From Roseinatronobacter thiooxidans (lineage in GTDB: Bacteria; Pseudomonadota; Alphaproteobacteria; Rhodobacterales; Rhodobacteraceae), in the NCBI RefSeq assembly GCF_001870675.1, contig NZ_MEHT01000011.1, positions 21,668 through 85,667 of the forward strand: a DNA stretch of 64,000 nt. Reading direction: 5' to 3'. Of the stretch, positions 43,972 to 53,051 are shown piece by piece; position 1 is the first letter of the stretch; the number at the start of each line of letters is the position of its first letter. The translations under genes and the position numbers were made by a program. The notes under the pieces were generated by a model that was given only the letters and a program-made list of their open reading frames with translations, searched no databases and was not told the origin of the DNA.

Positions 43972-44658
43972 ATGCCGATCAGAGTTTGCGTATTCGATGC
44001 CTATGGCACGTTGTTCGACGTGGCCGCCGCTGCGCGCGCTGCCGCGCAAGAACCCGGCGCGGAAGGCTGGGCGCCCCGTTGGCCAGCCCTGTCGGCGCAC
44101 TGGCGGCGCAAGCAGTTGGAATACACATGGTTGCGCGCCGTCGCCGGTGCGCATGTGGATTTCTGGCAAGTGACGCAGGATGCGCTGGATTGGGCGCTAG
44201 AGGCTGAAGGGCTGGATGACCCCGCGCTGCGTCAGCGGTTGCTGGACCTGTACCACCAGCTTGCAGCCTTCCCCGAGGTCGCGCGCGTGCTGGCTGCGCT
44301 GAAGGCGCAGGGTCTACAGCTTGCAATCCTGTCGAACGGCGCGCCCGAGATGCTGGACGCGGCGGTTCACTCTGCGGGGATTGCGCCTGTGCTGGATGCC
44401 GTCCTCTCGGTCGAGGATGTCGGCGTGTTCAAGCCCCACGCCTCGGTCTATGCAATGGTGGGAACCCGCTTTGGCGTGCAGCCCAGCGAGGTTGCCTTTC
44501 TTTCATCCAATGGCTGGGATGCCTGCGCGGCGGCGGCCTTCGGGTTTCACACAATCTGGGTCAACCGCGAGCGCGCCCCGATGGACCGCCTGCATGGCCA
44601 GCCTGCGCATGTTTTGGCGGATCTGGCGGCCTTGCCTGCGCTTTTGGCGCAAGGCTGA
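43972..44658 (+). CDS. L-2-haloacid dehalogenase (HAD type II)
   Basis: A 228-residue HAD-superfamily hydrolase (EC 3.8.1.2-like). The nucleophilic aspartate is in CVFDAYGTLFD. Motif II is ILSNGAPEML. Lys plus the YKPHASVY-like segment (VGVFKPHASVYAMV) and FLSSNGWDACAAAAFGFHTI complete the haloacid dehalogenase signature. It hydrolyses 2-haloalkanoic acids to hydroxy acids; some members act on other small substrates. GGAGCG precedes the ATG. There are no obvious partner genes, and nothing indicates a halogenated-compound operon here. Confidence 0.9.
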   Translation: MPIRVCVFDAYGTLFDVAAAARAAAQEPGAEGWAPRWPALSAHWRRKQLEYTWLRAVAGAHVDFWQVTQDALDWALEAEGLDDPALRQRLLDLYHQLAAFPEVARVLAALKAQGLQLAILSNGAPEMLDAAVHSAGIAPVLDAVLSVEDVGVFKPHASVYAMVGTRFGVQPSEVAFLSSNGWDACAAAAFGFHTIWVNRERAPMDRLHGQPAHVLADLAALPALLAQG

Positions 44659-45004
44659 CGCCCAATCTTGTGCGTCAGTGCTCTTGGCCCGACAGTGGAT
44701 CGTCCGGGCCGCGCGCTGCTGTGTTGGGTGCGCCTTGGTCAGGGAAATGTCTGGTCTGACATGGCCCCAAATGCGGCTTTCGTGTCCCAAAACCTGCAAG
44801 GCGCGCCGGAGCATTGCACGGTCCAAGCCAACACCTGCAGGGCGCGTCTGGTCCCAAGCAGGCATTCTGGGGGTTTGAAGGATGGGCTCGCAATATCGGC
44901 TCGTCGATAGCTTGGTTGGGTTCGGGTGGCAGGATTGATCAAGATTGGACTGTTCATCCAAATCTGTGATCAAAGCGCTCAGGCTCTATAAGAGATATCA
45001 GCCC
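44659..45004. other. Intergenic region with inverted repeat and degraded sequence
   Basis: About 345 bases with no coding support. It contains a long imperfect inverted repeat (44935-44973) and leads into a gene fragment, so it looks like a site of past deletion. Confidence 0.45.
44935..44973. repeat. Imperfect inverted repeat around TTGATCA/TGATCAA
   Basis: TTGATCA, AGATT and GGA on the left pair with TCC, AAATCT and TGATCAA on the right, with one-base bulges, across a short loop (CTGTTCA). It lies about 30 bases before the fumarylacetoacetase-like fragment. Confidence 0.5.
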
Positions 45005-45133
45005 ATGCCAAATTACGGGTTCAGCCCGCCGCCTGTGGTAACCCTGCCGATTGAAGGGTCCGATGCGCTGTTTCCCATCCGGCGCGTCTATTGCATCGGG
45101 CGCAATTTCGCGGCGCGCGCCATCGAGATGGGG
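45005..45133 (+). pseudogene. 5' fragment of a fumarylacetoacetate hydrolase-family gene
   Basis: About 43 codons from ATG at 45005 match the N-terminus of the FAH-family (fumarylpyruvate hydrolase-like) proteins: a Pro-rich PPPVVTLPIEGSDALFPIRR, then VYCIGRNFAARAIEMG. The match stops at EMG and the frame then reads unrelated sequence to 45292, across the start of the stress-protein gene. A full gene would be about 690 bases, so roughly four fifths is deleted. The stress-protein gene begins about 95 bases later and may have been brought in by the same event. Confidence 0.7.
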
Positions 45134-45228
45134 TATTTATTGCGGCGTGGCAAAAATCAGGAAGGGCTGGTCATTTGCCGGTTTTCCTGTTCTGAATACT
45201 CCAAAGCCCTGCACAGAGAGGAGCAAAG

Positions 45229-45651
45229 ATGTATTCAAATATTCTGGTCACTGTCGCCTATGAAGGGGGCAAAGACGCGGCCCCTTCGCTAGAGATTGCC
45301 AAAGCGCTGCTGGCACCGGACGGGCAGATCACCTTGATCCATGTGATGGAACCCGCGCCCGTCTTCGCGATCAGCTATCTGCCCGAAGGCTGGCGCGAAG
45401 AGATGCGCGGCGCGATCGAGGCCGACATGGCCCGCATGGCCGAGGGGCTGGACAATGCGGCCATTGTTGTGGCTGAAGGCGACGCGGCCCATGAGGTGCT
45501 GGAACATGCCCGCGCGCAGCGGGTGGATTGCATTGTCATTTCCTCGCACCGGCCCGGAACGCAAAGCTTGTTGCTGGGGTCCACCGCCAGCAAGGTTGTG
45601 GCACGCGCGCAATGCGCAGTCCATGTGGCCCGCCGCCCGCCCGCCAAATGA
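45229..45651 (+). CDS. Universal stress protein (UspA family)
   Basis: A 140-residue Usp-domain protein. It begins YSNILVTVAYEGGKDAAPSL and ends with the ATP-binding type motif: DCIVISSHRPGTQSLLLGST, ASKVVARAQCAVHVAR. This resembles G-2x-G-9x-G-(S/T), so nucleotide binding is likely. GAGAGGAG precedes the ATG. Members protect against starvation and oxidative or respiratory stress. Its stop overlaps the nucleosidase start as ATGA, suggesting translational coupling. Confidence 0.92.
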   Translation: MYSNILVTVAYEGGKDAAPSLEIAKALLAPDGQITLIHVMEPAPVFAISYLPEGWREEMRGAIEADMARMAEGLDNAAIVVAEGDAAHEVLEHARAQRVDCIVISSHRPGTQSLLLGSTASKVVARAQCAVHVARRPPAK

Positions 45652-46289
45652 CCGCGCCCCGGCTTGCCCGGTTCGGGCGCTTTCGGCTTCTGTTCCTGAT
45701 GGCGGCAGAGGCCGAATACGGCCCCCATTTGCGCGCCCGATTCACCCCTGTGATAACAGGTGTCGGCCCGGTGGAGGGGGGTGTTGCCACCGCCGCCACA
45801 CTGGCGGGGCTGCAAGCGGGTGCGGGCTTGCCGGATCTGGTTGTCTCGCTTGGGTCCGCCGGGTCGGCACGGTTGCAGCAATGCGCGGTCTATCAGGCCC
45901 ATACGCTGGCTTATCGTGACATGGACGCATCTGCCTTGGGGTTTGCGAAAGGTGTGACGCCCTTTCTGGACTTGCCCGCCCAACTGCCTTTGCTGATACA
46001 GATCGCGGGCCTGCCCTCTGCCAGCCTGTCGACAGGGGGCAATATCGTCTCGGGCGCGGCTTATGATACGATTGCCGAGGATATGGTCGATATGGAAAGC
46101 TACGCGGTGCTGCGGGCCTGCCAGCGCTTTGGTGTGCCGCTGATTGCTTTGCGCGGGATTTCAGACGGCGCGGCGCCGCTGGAAGGGCTGCACAGCTGGA
46201 CCGAATACCTGCACATCATCGATGCGCGGCTGGCCGAGGCCGTGGACACGCTGCGCGCGCAGCTGGAGGCGGGACAGCTGCTGGGTTGA
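45648..46289 (+). CDS. mtnN: 5'-methylthioadenosine/S-adenosylhomocysteine nucleosidase family protein
   Basis: A 213-residue phosphorylase-fold protein of the MtnN family. Motifs: LLFLMAAEAEYGPHL (N-terminus), GVGPVEGGVATAATLAG (phosphorylase GPG-type motif variant), DLVVSLGSAGSARL, and DMVDMESYAVLRACQRFGVP with the ME pair, followed by ALRGISDGA (catalytic Asp). It cleaves methylthioadenosine or S-adenosylhomocysteine to adenine plus a thioribose. The start at 45648 overlaps the stress-protein stop. The protein is somewhat shorter than E. coli MtnN (232), and the start MTAPRLARFGRFRLLF is distinct. Confidence 0.85.
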   Translation: MTAPRLARFGRFRLLFLMAAEAEYGPHLRARFTPVITGVGPVEGGVATAATLAGLQAGAGLPDLVVSLGSAGSARLQQCAVYQAHTLAYRDMDASALGFAKGVTPFLDLPAQLPLLIQIAGLPSASLSTGGNIVSGAAYDTIAEDMVDMESYAVLRACQRFGVPLIALRGISDGAAPLEGLHSWTEYLHIIDARLAEAVDTLRAQLEAGQLLG

Positions 46290-46503
46290 AACCCGGTTTC
46301 GCCAAGCGATATATGTATCTGGCTGCTCTTCTGGGGCAGCTGCGCTTGCAAAGGGCGGTTGTCATGGGTCTGCTGTGCGGGGCTTTGCCGCCGCTGACAT
46401 TTTAGTGCATAGCCGCGCGGCGGCCTTCGGCAACTGTTGTGCGCGGGGCCTGTGCGCAAACCACTCAATGCCCACGCGCCTATCTTACCTCAGCTGCCGC
46501 GCA

Positions 46504-47541
46504 TCACAGGTAGCGCCGCGCGTAGCGGTGGCCCAAACCTGTCAGAATTTCATAGCCGATTGTGTCGATCACACCCGCCAAGGCGTCAATCCCCTGATGC
46601 GGCCCAAGCAGGTCCAGCGTTTCGGGGTCATGGGGCACGGCGCTGACATCGATTGTCAGCAAATCCATCGACACCCGCCCGACCAGCGGGCAGGGAATAT
46701 CATCTGCCCAAAGCGTGGCCTTGTGGGACAGCGCGCGGTGGATGCCATCGGCATAGCCTGCCGAAATCGTGGCCAGCCGCATGTCATGGGGCGCAATGAA
46801 GCTGTTGCCATAGCCCACACTCTCGCCCGCTTCGACATCGCGGGTTTGAATGACCGGAATACTCAGCCGGACAACAGGCTGCGCCTCGGTGAATGGATCG
46901 CCGCCGTAAAGGCCAATGCCGGGGCGGGTGATATCGAAATGATACGCAGCACCCAGCAGCACCCCGCCTGTCGCGGAAAGCGAGCGCGGCACGCCGGTGC
47001 CATCGGTCATCTGGTGGAACACGGCCAGTTGGTTGGCGTTCATGTCATGCGCGGGGTCATCGGCGCAGGCCAGATGCGACATCAGCAATTCCGGCCCCTG
47101 TGCCAGCGCAATATCGGCAACTGCCGCCCATTCTGCAGGCTCCATCCCCAGACGGTTCATGCCCGTATCCAGCTGGATGCCGAAAGGGTGGCCGTTCAGC
47201 GCCTCGAAATGGCGGGTCAACTGCTCGGTCGAATTCAGCATCGGGATCAGGCGCGCTTCCGAGATCAGGCGCGCGTCGCCTTCCATATGCCCGCCATAGA
47301 TATGGATCGGCAGGTCGGGGCCGATGGCCGCGCGCACCGCAACCCCTTCTTCGGCCAGCGCCACGAAGAACCGCCGCGCACCGGCATGGGCCAGCGCATG
47401 GGCCACATGGCCCGCACCAAGGCCATAGCCATTGGCCTTGACGGTTGCGGCAGTCTGCACCTGCGCGCCCGAACGCGCATCCAGTGCGCGCCAGTTGGAT
47501 TGCAGGGCCTTTAGGTCGATATTGAGTTGTGCCTGAGCCAT
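46504..47541 (-). CDS. alr: Alanine racemase
   Basis: A 345-residue PLP enzyme (EC 5.1.1.1) making D-alanine for peptidoglycan. The PLP lysine is K35 in [16 protein letters not shown]. The family motifs LDTGMNRLG and [12 protein letters not shown] follow. The catalytic tyrosine region is [14 protein letters not shown], and the C-terminus has [21 protein letters not shown] lies just upstream of the ATG at 47541; a longer frame from 47583 exists. The nearest minus-strand neighbour upstream is not present; the accessory region starts just beyond it. Confidence 0.95.
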   Translation of the reverse strand: MAQAQLNIDLKALQSNWRALDARSGAQVQTAATVKANGYGLGAGHVAHALAHAGARRFFVALAEEGVAVRAAIGPDLPIHIYGGHMEGDARLISEARLIPMLNSTEQLTRHFEALNGHPFGIQLDTGMNRLGMEPAEWAAVADIALAQGPELLMSHLACADDPAHDMNANQLAVFHQMTDGTGVPRSLSATGGVLLGAAYHFDITRPGIGLYGGDPFTEAQPVVRLSIPVIQTRDVEAGESVGYGNSFIAPHDMRLATISAGYADGIHRALSHKATLWADDIPCPLVGRVSMDLLTIDVSAVPHDPETLDLLGPHQGIDALAGVIDTIGYEILTGLGHRYARRYL

Positions 47542-47750
47542 TCCCCGCCCTTGCGCCAGCGCGCGGCAGAGGTCAAGAGGCAAAAATCACATCGCCCTGC
47601 CGGACCCGCGCGCGCAGGCGTGAATTTTCCGCCCGATCTGCCTGCCCGCCGCGCCGCGCCCGCTTTTGCGCCGCGCAGGCGTGCAAAAATTCTTGCGAAC
47701 AGGGCGCGCAGGCTGTTCAATGGACCCATATTTTAAAAGGCCATTTTACA

Positions 47751-50700
47751 GTGCTTATTGAAGATTTCATTGCCCGTTGGCGGCAGTCGGGCGGCAGCGA
47801 ACGCGCAAATTTCCAGACATTCGCCAATGAGTTATGCGATGTGCTGGGCGTGCCGCGCCCTGCACCTGCAACGCAAACCGCATCTGCGAATGCCTATCAC
47901 TTTGAACACCCTGTGACCTTTATTCACACAGACAGCCAGACGCGCGGCTTTGTGGACCTGTATCGCGCGGGCCATTTCGTGATGGAGGCAAAACAGGGCG
48001 TGACCGGCACAGCCCCGCAGGGGGGCCACGAACCCGCCCTGCCAGCGCTGCGACAGCCTGCCCGCAAGGGCCATGGCACGCGCGGCACACGCGGCTGGGA
48101 CGACACGATGATGCGCGCGCGCAATCAGGCCGATGGCTATGCCCGCGCTGTCTCGCGCATAGATGGCTGGCCGCCCTTTCTGATGGTGGTGGATGTGGGC
48201 CATGTCATCGAAATCTATGCCGATTTCTCGGGGCAGGGGCAGGGCTATACCCAATACCCCGATGGCAACCGCTACCGTGTCACCATGGACGACTTGCGAA
48301 ACCCCGAAACGCTGGACCGGCTGCGCAGCATCTGGACCGATCCGCACGCGCTGGACCCGTCCAAAATCGCGGCCCAAGTCACGCGCGAAGTGGCCGACAG
48401 GCTGGCCGCCCTTGGCAAATCCTTCGAGGGGCAGGGGCATGACCCAAAGGCCGTGGCGGATTTCCTGATGCGCTGCCTGTTCACCATGTTTGCCGAAGAT
48501 GTGGACCTGATCCCCAAATCCAGCTTTTCCGACCTGCTGATGCGCCTGCGCGGGCATCCCGAACATGCAGCCCCCGCCCTGACCAAACTGTGGGAAGTCA
48601 TGAACGAGGGGGGCTTTTCTGGTGTGCTGATGACCGACCTCAAGCGCTTCAATGGTGGGCTGTTCAAGGACGCATCGGCGCTACCCCTGACCAATATGCA
48701 ACTGTCCCTGCTGATAGATGCCGCCGCCAAAGACTGGCGCGAGGTGGAGCCTGCGATTTTCGGCACCCTGCTGGAACGCGCGCTGGACAAGCGCCAGCGC
48801 CACAAGCTGGGCGCGCATTACACGCCGCGCGCCTATGTGGAACGGCTGGTCGTGCCCACCATCATGACGCCGCTGCGCAAGGACTGGACCTTGGTTCAGG
48901 CCTCGGTGCAACGTCTGGCCCAGGATGGCAAACTGGACGAGGCCCGCGATGTCGTGCGCGCCTTTCATGCGACATTATGCGAAATCCGCGTGCTTGATCC
49001 GGCCTGCGGGTCGGGCAATTTCCTGTATGTCGCGCTAGAGCTGATGAAACGGCTGGAAGGCGAGGTCACCGCGCTTTTGTCCGACTTGGGCGAGGATCAG
49101 GGCGCACTCTCGCTGGCAGGCCACACGGTGGACCCGCACCAGTTTCTGGGGCTGGAGTTGAACCCATGGGCGGCGGCGGTGGCCGAACTGGTGCTGTGGA
49201 TCGGCTATTTGCAATGGCATTTCCGCACCCATGGCAAGGCCAGCCCGTCCGAACCCGTCTTGCGCGATTTCCGCAATATCGAAAACCGCGATGCGGTGCT
49301 GACGACTCAGGGCACGCAACCACGGCGGGATGCATCGGGCGCGCCTGTCACCCGCTGGGACGGGGTGTCCACCATCACCCACCCTGTCACCGGCGAGCAG
49401 GTGCCCGATGCGGGCGCGCGCGTGGCCGTGCTGGACTACCTCAAACCCACCCCCGCCAAATGGCCAGAGGCTGACTTTATCGTGGGCAACCCGCCATTCA
49501 TCGGCGCAAGCCGCATGCGCGATGCGTTGGGCGATGGCTATGCCGAGGCGCTTTGGCACGCCTACCCCAAAATGCCGCAAAGTGCCGATTTTGTCATGTT
49601 CTGGTGGGAAAAGGCCGCATTGGCGGCGCGGGGCTACAAGCCTGCAACCGAAAAAACCCGCGCCAAAGGCACGCGGGCGTTCGGGCTGATCACCACCAAT
49701 TCCCTGCGCCAGACCTTCAACCGCAAAGTGCTGGAACCCCATCTGGCCGACCCGAAAACAGGGCTGTCGCTGACCTTCGCAATCCCCGATCACCCTTGGG
49801 TGGATGCAACTGATGCGGCAGCGGTACGCATTGCCATGACAGTGGCCGAAAAGGGCCGCACCAATGGGCGACTATTAACCGTGGCAGAGGAAATAAAAGG
49901 TCAGAATGAATCGGATGGCCGCGCGGTGCGCTTTGATATTCAAAAGGGCAAGATATTCGGAAACCTTCGCATTGGGGCGGATGTCGCGGGTGCTGTCCCG
50001 TTGAAGGCGAATGACGGGATATCATCGCCGGGAGTCAAACTGCACGGCGCTGGTTTTATTGTGACGCCGGGTGAAGCCCGCGCGCTCGGACTGGGCACAG
50101 TGCCGGAGTTGGATAACCATATTCGGGAGTATCGCAACGGGCGCGACCTAACCGCAACCCCGCGCGGTGTCATGGTGATTGACTTATTCGGTCTAACAGA
50201 AGCTGAAGTTCGCCTTCGCTTTCCAGCTGTATATCAACATATTTTGGATAAGGTGAAACCAGAACGAGACTCAAATAACCGCGAAAGCTATAAACGAAAC
50301 TGGTGGATACATGGCGAGCCGCGCAAAGATTTACGCCCTGCTTTGGCGGGCCTGCCTCGCTATATCGCTACGGTCGAAACATCGAAACACCGTTTTTTTA
50401 GCCTTTTAGACGGGGGTATTCTCCCTGATAATATGTTAATTGCCTTTGGATTATTTGATGCTTTTGAATTGGCGATTTTGTCGAGTAAGCAGCATGTCAT
50501 ATGGGCGCTTGCTCAAGGTGCAATACTCGGCCCAACACCGCGTTACAATAAATCGAGATGTTTTGATAACTTCCCCTTCCCGGACACCACCGAAGCCCAG
50601 AAAGCGCAGTTGCGCAGCCTTGGGGAACAGCTCGACGCGCATAGGAAGGCCCAACAAGCGGCCCATCCCAAACTGACCCTGACCGCGATGTATAACGTGC

Positions 50701-51212
50701 TCGAAAAACTCCGCGCGAATGACCGGATCGAGGGGCGCGACCGCGAGATTTATGATCAGGGGTTGGTGGGCATCCTACGCGATCTGCATGACCAGATCGA
50801 CGCAGCCGTAGCCGCCGCCTATGGCTGGCCCGCCACCCTGTCAGAGGATGACATTTTGCACAGGCTGGTAGACCTGAACCGCACCCGCGCCGCTGAAGAA
50901 GCGCACGGGCTGGTGCGCTGGCTGCGCCCCGATTACCAAAACCCCGCAGGCCATATGGCGGCTGCCAAAGGCCAGCAAGCCGCGCTGGACCTTGGCCCCA
51001 AAGACACCACCCACAAAGCCCCTTGGCCCAAATCCATGCCCGAACAGATTGCCGCCGTGCAAGCCGCGCTGTCCGATATGGGCGAAGCCACCCCCGAAGA
51101 CATCGCCCGCCGCTTCCAACGCGGACGCGCAAGCAGCGTGCAACCGCTGCTGGAAAGCCTGAGTGCCGTGGGCATCGCACGCCCCACCGAAGGCGGGCGG
51201 TTTGCGGTGTAA
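47751..51212 (+). CDS. MmeI-like type IIL restriction-modification enzyme (copy 1)
   Basis: 1,153 residues in one chain. The N-terminal nuclease has D69-x9-E79-x-K81 (GFVDLYRAGHFVMEAKQG), essentially the position of MmeI's catalytic D70-x9-E80-x-K82. The methyltransferase domain has motif I LDPACGSGNFLYVAL (D416) and motif IV IVGNPPFIG (N580), the N6-adenine type. A target recognition region (about residues 755-930) follows and is AT-richer than the rest. The C-terminus has helical and winged segments (EQIAAVQAALSDMGEATPED). The start is a GTG with AAAGG upstream. The paralogue at 55107 shares nearly all except the recognition segment. Such enzymes cut about 20 bases away and protect by methylating one strand. 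Confidence 0.9.
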   Translation: MLIEDFIARWRQSGGSERANFQTFANELCDVLGVPRPAPATQTASANAYHFEHPVTFIHTDSQTRGFVDLYRAGHFVMEAKQGVTGTAPQGGHEPALPALRQPARKGHGTRGTRGWDDTMMRARNQADGYARAVSRIDGWPPFLMVVDVGHVIEIYADFSGQGQGYTQYPDGNRYRVTMDDLRNPETLDRLRSIWTDPHALDPSKIAAQVTREVADRLAALGKSFEGQGHDPKAVADFLMRCLFTMFAEDVDLIPKSSFSDLLMRLRGHPEHAAPALTKLWEVMNEGGFSGVLMTDLKRFNGGLFKDASALPLTNMQLSLLIDAAAKDWREVEPAIFGTLLERALDKRQRHKLGAHYTPRAYVERLVVPTIMTPLRKDWTLVQASVQRLAQDGKLDEARDVVRAFHATLCEIRVLDPACGSGNFLYVALELMKRLEGEVTALLSDLGEDQGALSLAGHTVDPHQFLGLELNPWAAAVAELVLWIGYLQWHFRTHGKASPSEPVLRDFRNIENRDAVLTTQGTQPRRDASGAPVTRWDGVSTITHPVTGEQVPDAGARVAVLDYLKPTPAKWPEADFIVGNPPFIGASRMRDALGDGYAEALWHAYPKMPQSADFVMFWWEKAALAARGYKPATEKTRAKGTRAFGLITTNSLRQTFNRKVLEPHLADPKTGLSLTFAIPDHPWVDATDAAAVRIAMTVAEKGRTNGRLLTVAEEIKGQNESDGRAVRFDIQKGKIFGNLRIGADVAGAVPLKANDGISSPGVKLHGAGFIVTPGEARALGLGTVPELDNHIREYRNGRDLTATPRGVMVIDLFGLTEAEVRLRFPAVYQHILDKVKPERDSNNRESYKRNWWIHGEPRKDLRPALAGLPRYIATVETSKHRFFSLLDGGILPDNMLIAFGLFDAFELAILSSKQHVIWALAQGAILGPTPRYNKSRCFDNFPFPDTTEAQKAQLRSLGEQLDAHRKAQQAAHPKLTLTAMYNVLEKLRANDRIEGRDREIYDQGLVGILRDLHDQIDAAVAAAYGWPATLSEDDILHRLVDLNRTRAAEEAHGLVRWLRPDYQNPAGHMAAAKGQQAALDLGPKDTTHKAPWPKSMPEQIAAVQAALSDMGEATPEDIARRFQRGRASSVQPLLESLSAVGIARPTEGGRFAV

Positions 51213-51610
51213 GGCGGGCGCCCCTTGGGCCAATGTGGCAGACAAGGCCCCCGCACCCCTCTCGCGCCGCGTGTCAGGGGTGTGGAAACTCAACCCCCCG
51301 CGTCGCGCGGCGGCATGGTCGTATGGCGATGGGGGAAAGATGGTGCTGTGAGAGAGGATTGAACTCGGGCTTTGAATGCATTAGTCATTGTTTTTATTGC
51401 ATAAATATTGACTGGATGCAAGCTCGGTGTAGAACCTTAGTGGGATGATTTTGAGCCTGCTTGCGATGCGTTTTTACCACCTATCTATCACATGGAGACC
51501 GAAGCTACCGGTATTTGAACAGTCGCGGGTGCACACTTCCAATCCAACGAATGCTACATCAAAAATTTGGCTAACTTGGTGCATACCGCAATCGAATGTA
51601 GTGTTCATAC
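51213..51610. other. Non-coding spacer with falling GC
   Basis: About 400 bases after copy 1. It changes from high-GC sequence to the AT-richer cassette that follows. No supported gene. It probably contains the cassette boundary. Confidence 0.45.
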
Positions 51611-52861
51611 CTAAACCTCTACAACCGTTCTACTGACCTTCCCATCAACAACAGTCAGCATAGTGCGTATCGCCATTCGGACTTTGGGACTTGCAAGGCG
51701 ATATGCATCGTCCGTTGGGAGACGTTTTAAAAGCGGATTGTCTCCCTTTGAAAGTTTAGCTAACTCTCCAGAAACGTTCAAGGTAACTCCATTTGTTGAT
51801 TCCGGGAACAACTTTCTTATTTTTTTCTCTACATCTTTGTATGTAAAGCTCTCTCTATCGAGCATTCCACATGCATATATGCATTGATTTCTTCTAGATG
51901 TTTTTGTCTCCCTAGAGTTCATCCTGCCTGCTACCATTGAACAATAAGCGCGAATCGAATTCTTGGCCCATTTTGAGACTGCTCGATTGAGTGTGTTTTG
52001 ATCGATAATCCGGTCTTTTTTAATCGCTTCCTTTGCAATTCTCAAACCAAGTTCCTGTAGCTCTAACGCAATTCTATCTGTTATGCTTAACATTCGATCA
52101 TAGAACACTTGGCTATTTCCAAGAACCTTCAGCTTCAGAATATCTTCTAAGCCAAGACGCATCAGTAATTTCGCCTCCTTCGGTGTCATTCTTTCCACTT
52201 CAGGAATCTCTTTGAGGCGAGTAGATATTGTTTGAATATTGCCATTTCGGGAGAGTATTTCATCGATACCTGAAGGCGTTCCCACAATAACAATCTTGAT
52301 GTCGTAGTCCGCATAGACTGGATCATCTAAAAGAACCACACAATTGGCAATCTGCTTGCATACGTCTTCATTTGTTGAAATTTGCTCAAAATTATCAAAG
52401 ACAACTACTGCTCTTTGACGTCCAGCGGTTTTTCGGATGTATGCCAGCAATCTCTCAAAAGGTTCTTTTTTCCCTTTTACATACCGCCATGTTCCGTCGA
52501 AATCTACCCCGACCCCACCCGGCTTGAAGCCACCTGACTTCGCTAGTTCATATTCTTTCTGCTCCAGCTGTTCCTGCCTTGAAAGTTTGTCATCAAACGC
52601 AGCTCCCAATGAGCCTAATGTTGATGCCAAAACCAAATTTATCACCTCATAAAATACTGCTTTTTCCTTGAAAACTTTTTTATAGAGCCAAGATTTTCCG
52701 TTGCCACTTTCCCCAAATATCACCAAATGCTGACTTTCTGATAAACCATCAGATAACTCCTCTTCCAAGTCGGGCCTCGGGATATAAAGCTTGGGATTCA
52801 CGCTGGCTGAGCGCGGTGTAAATACATCTTCAGGTTTGGGTTCCCTAGAGTAAATGATCAT
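51611..52861 (-). CDS. Orphan P-loop ATPase (STAND/AAA-like)
   Basis: A 416-residue protein I do not recognise as a named family. The N-terminal quarter has YIPRPDLEEELSDGLSESQH then Walker A VIFGESGNGKSWLYKKV (about residues 47-63). A Walker B candidate is RAVVVFDNFEQI (hhhhD), followed by a sensor-like IKIVIVGTPSG. The rest is helical (about residues 230-330), ending in a domain of KKIRKLFPESTNG and a charged tail. The motif arrangement fits an AAA+/STAND ATP-driven switch as seen in several immunity proteins. It has lower GC and different codon use than the flanking enzymes. It is downstream of, and on the same strand as, the exported protease. Confidence 0.75.
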   Translation of the reverse strand: MIIYSREPKPEDVFTPRSASVNPKLYIPRPDLEEELSDGLSESQHLVIFGESGNGKSWLYKKVFKEKAVFYEVINLVLASTLGSLGAAFDDKLSRQEQLEQKEYELAKSGGFKPGGVGVDFDGTWRYVKGKKEPFERLLAYIRKTAGRQRAVVVFDNFEQISTNEDVCKQIANCVVLLDDPVYADYDIKIVIVGTPSGIDEILSRNGNIQTISTRLKEIPEVERMTPKEAKLLMRLGLEDILKLKVLGNSQVFYDRMLSITDRIALELQELGLRIAKEAIKKDRIIDQNTLNRAVSKWAKNSIRAYCSMVAGRMNSRETKTSRRNQCIYACGMLDRESFTYKDVEKKIRKLFPESTNGVTLNVSGELAKLSKGDNPLLKRLPTDDAYRLASPKVRMAIRTMLTVVDGKVSRTVVEV

Positions 52862-53051
52862 AAACCTTCGTCCATTCTTTGTGTGATCAGCATGTTACAA
52901 GATGAGATTTTTGTTTCGTCTAGGTGGCGTTCCATGTGACTTGCAATTATTCAATTTTCAATCAATCTTGCGAACCTCTGGATTTATATCTAGGCATCGA
53001 ACAACGGAGTCGCGACGCTTGCTGAAGATACGAACGCTTAACCGTGATTAA

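Noticed and set aside
46144..47514. Plus-strand ORF of 456 codons opposite alanine racemase
   Set aside because: Reverse-strand shadow of alr; no ribosome site or motifs.
51445..51636. 63-codon ORF in the spacer between copy 1 and the ATPase gene
   Set aside because: No ribosome site, atypical residue composition, overlaps the ATPase 3' end; likely chance in AT-richer DNA.
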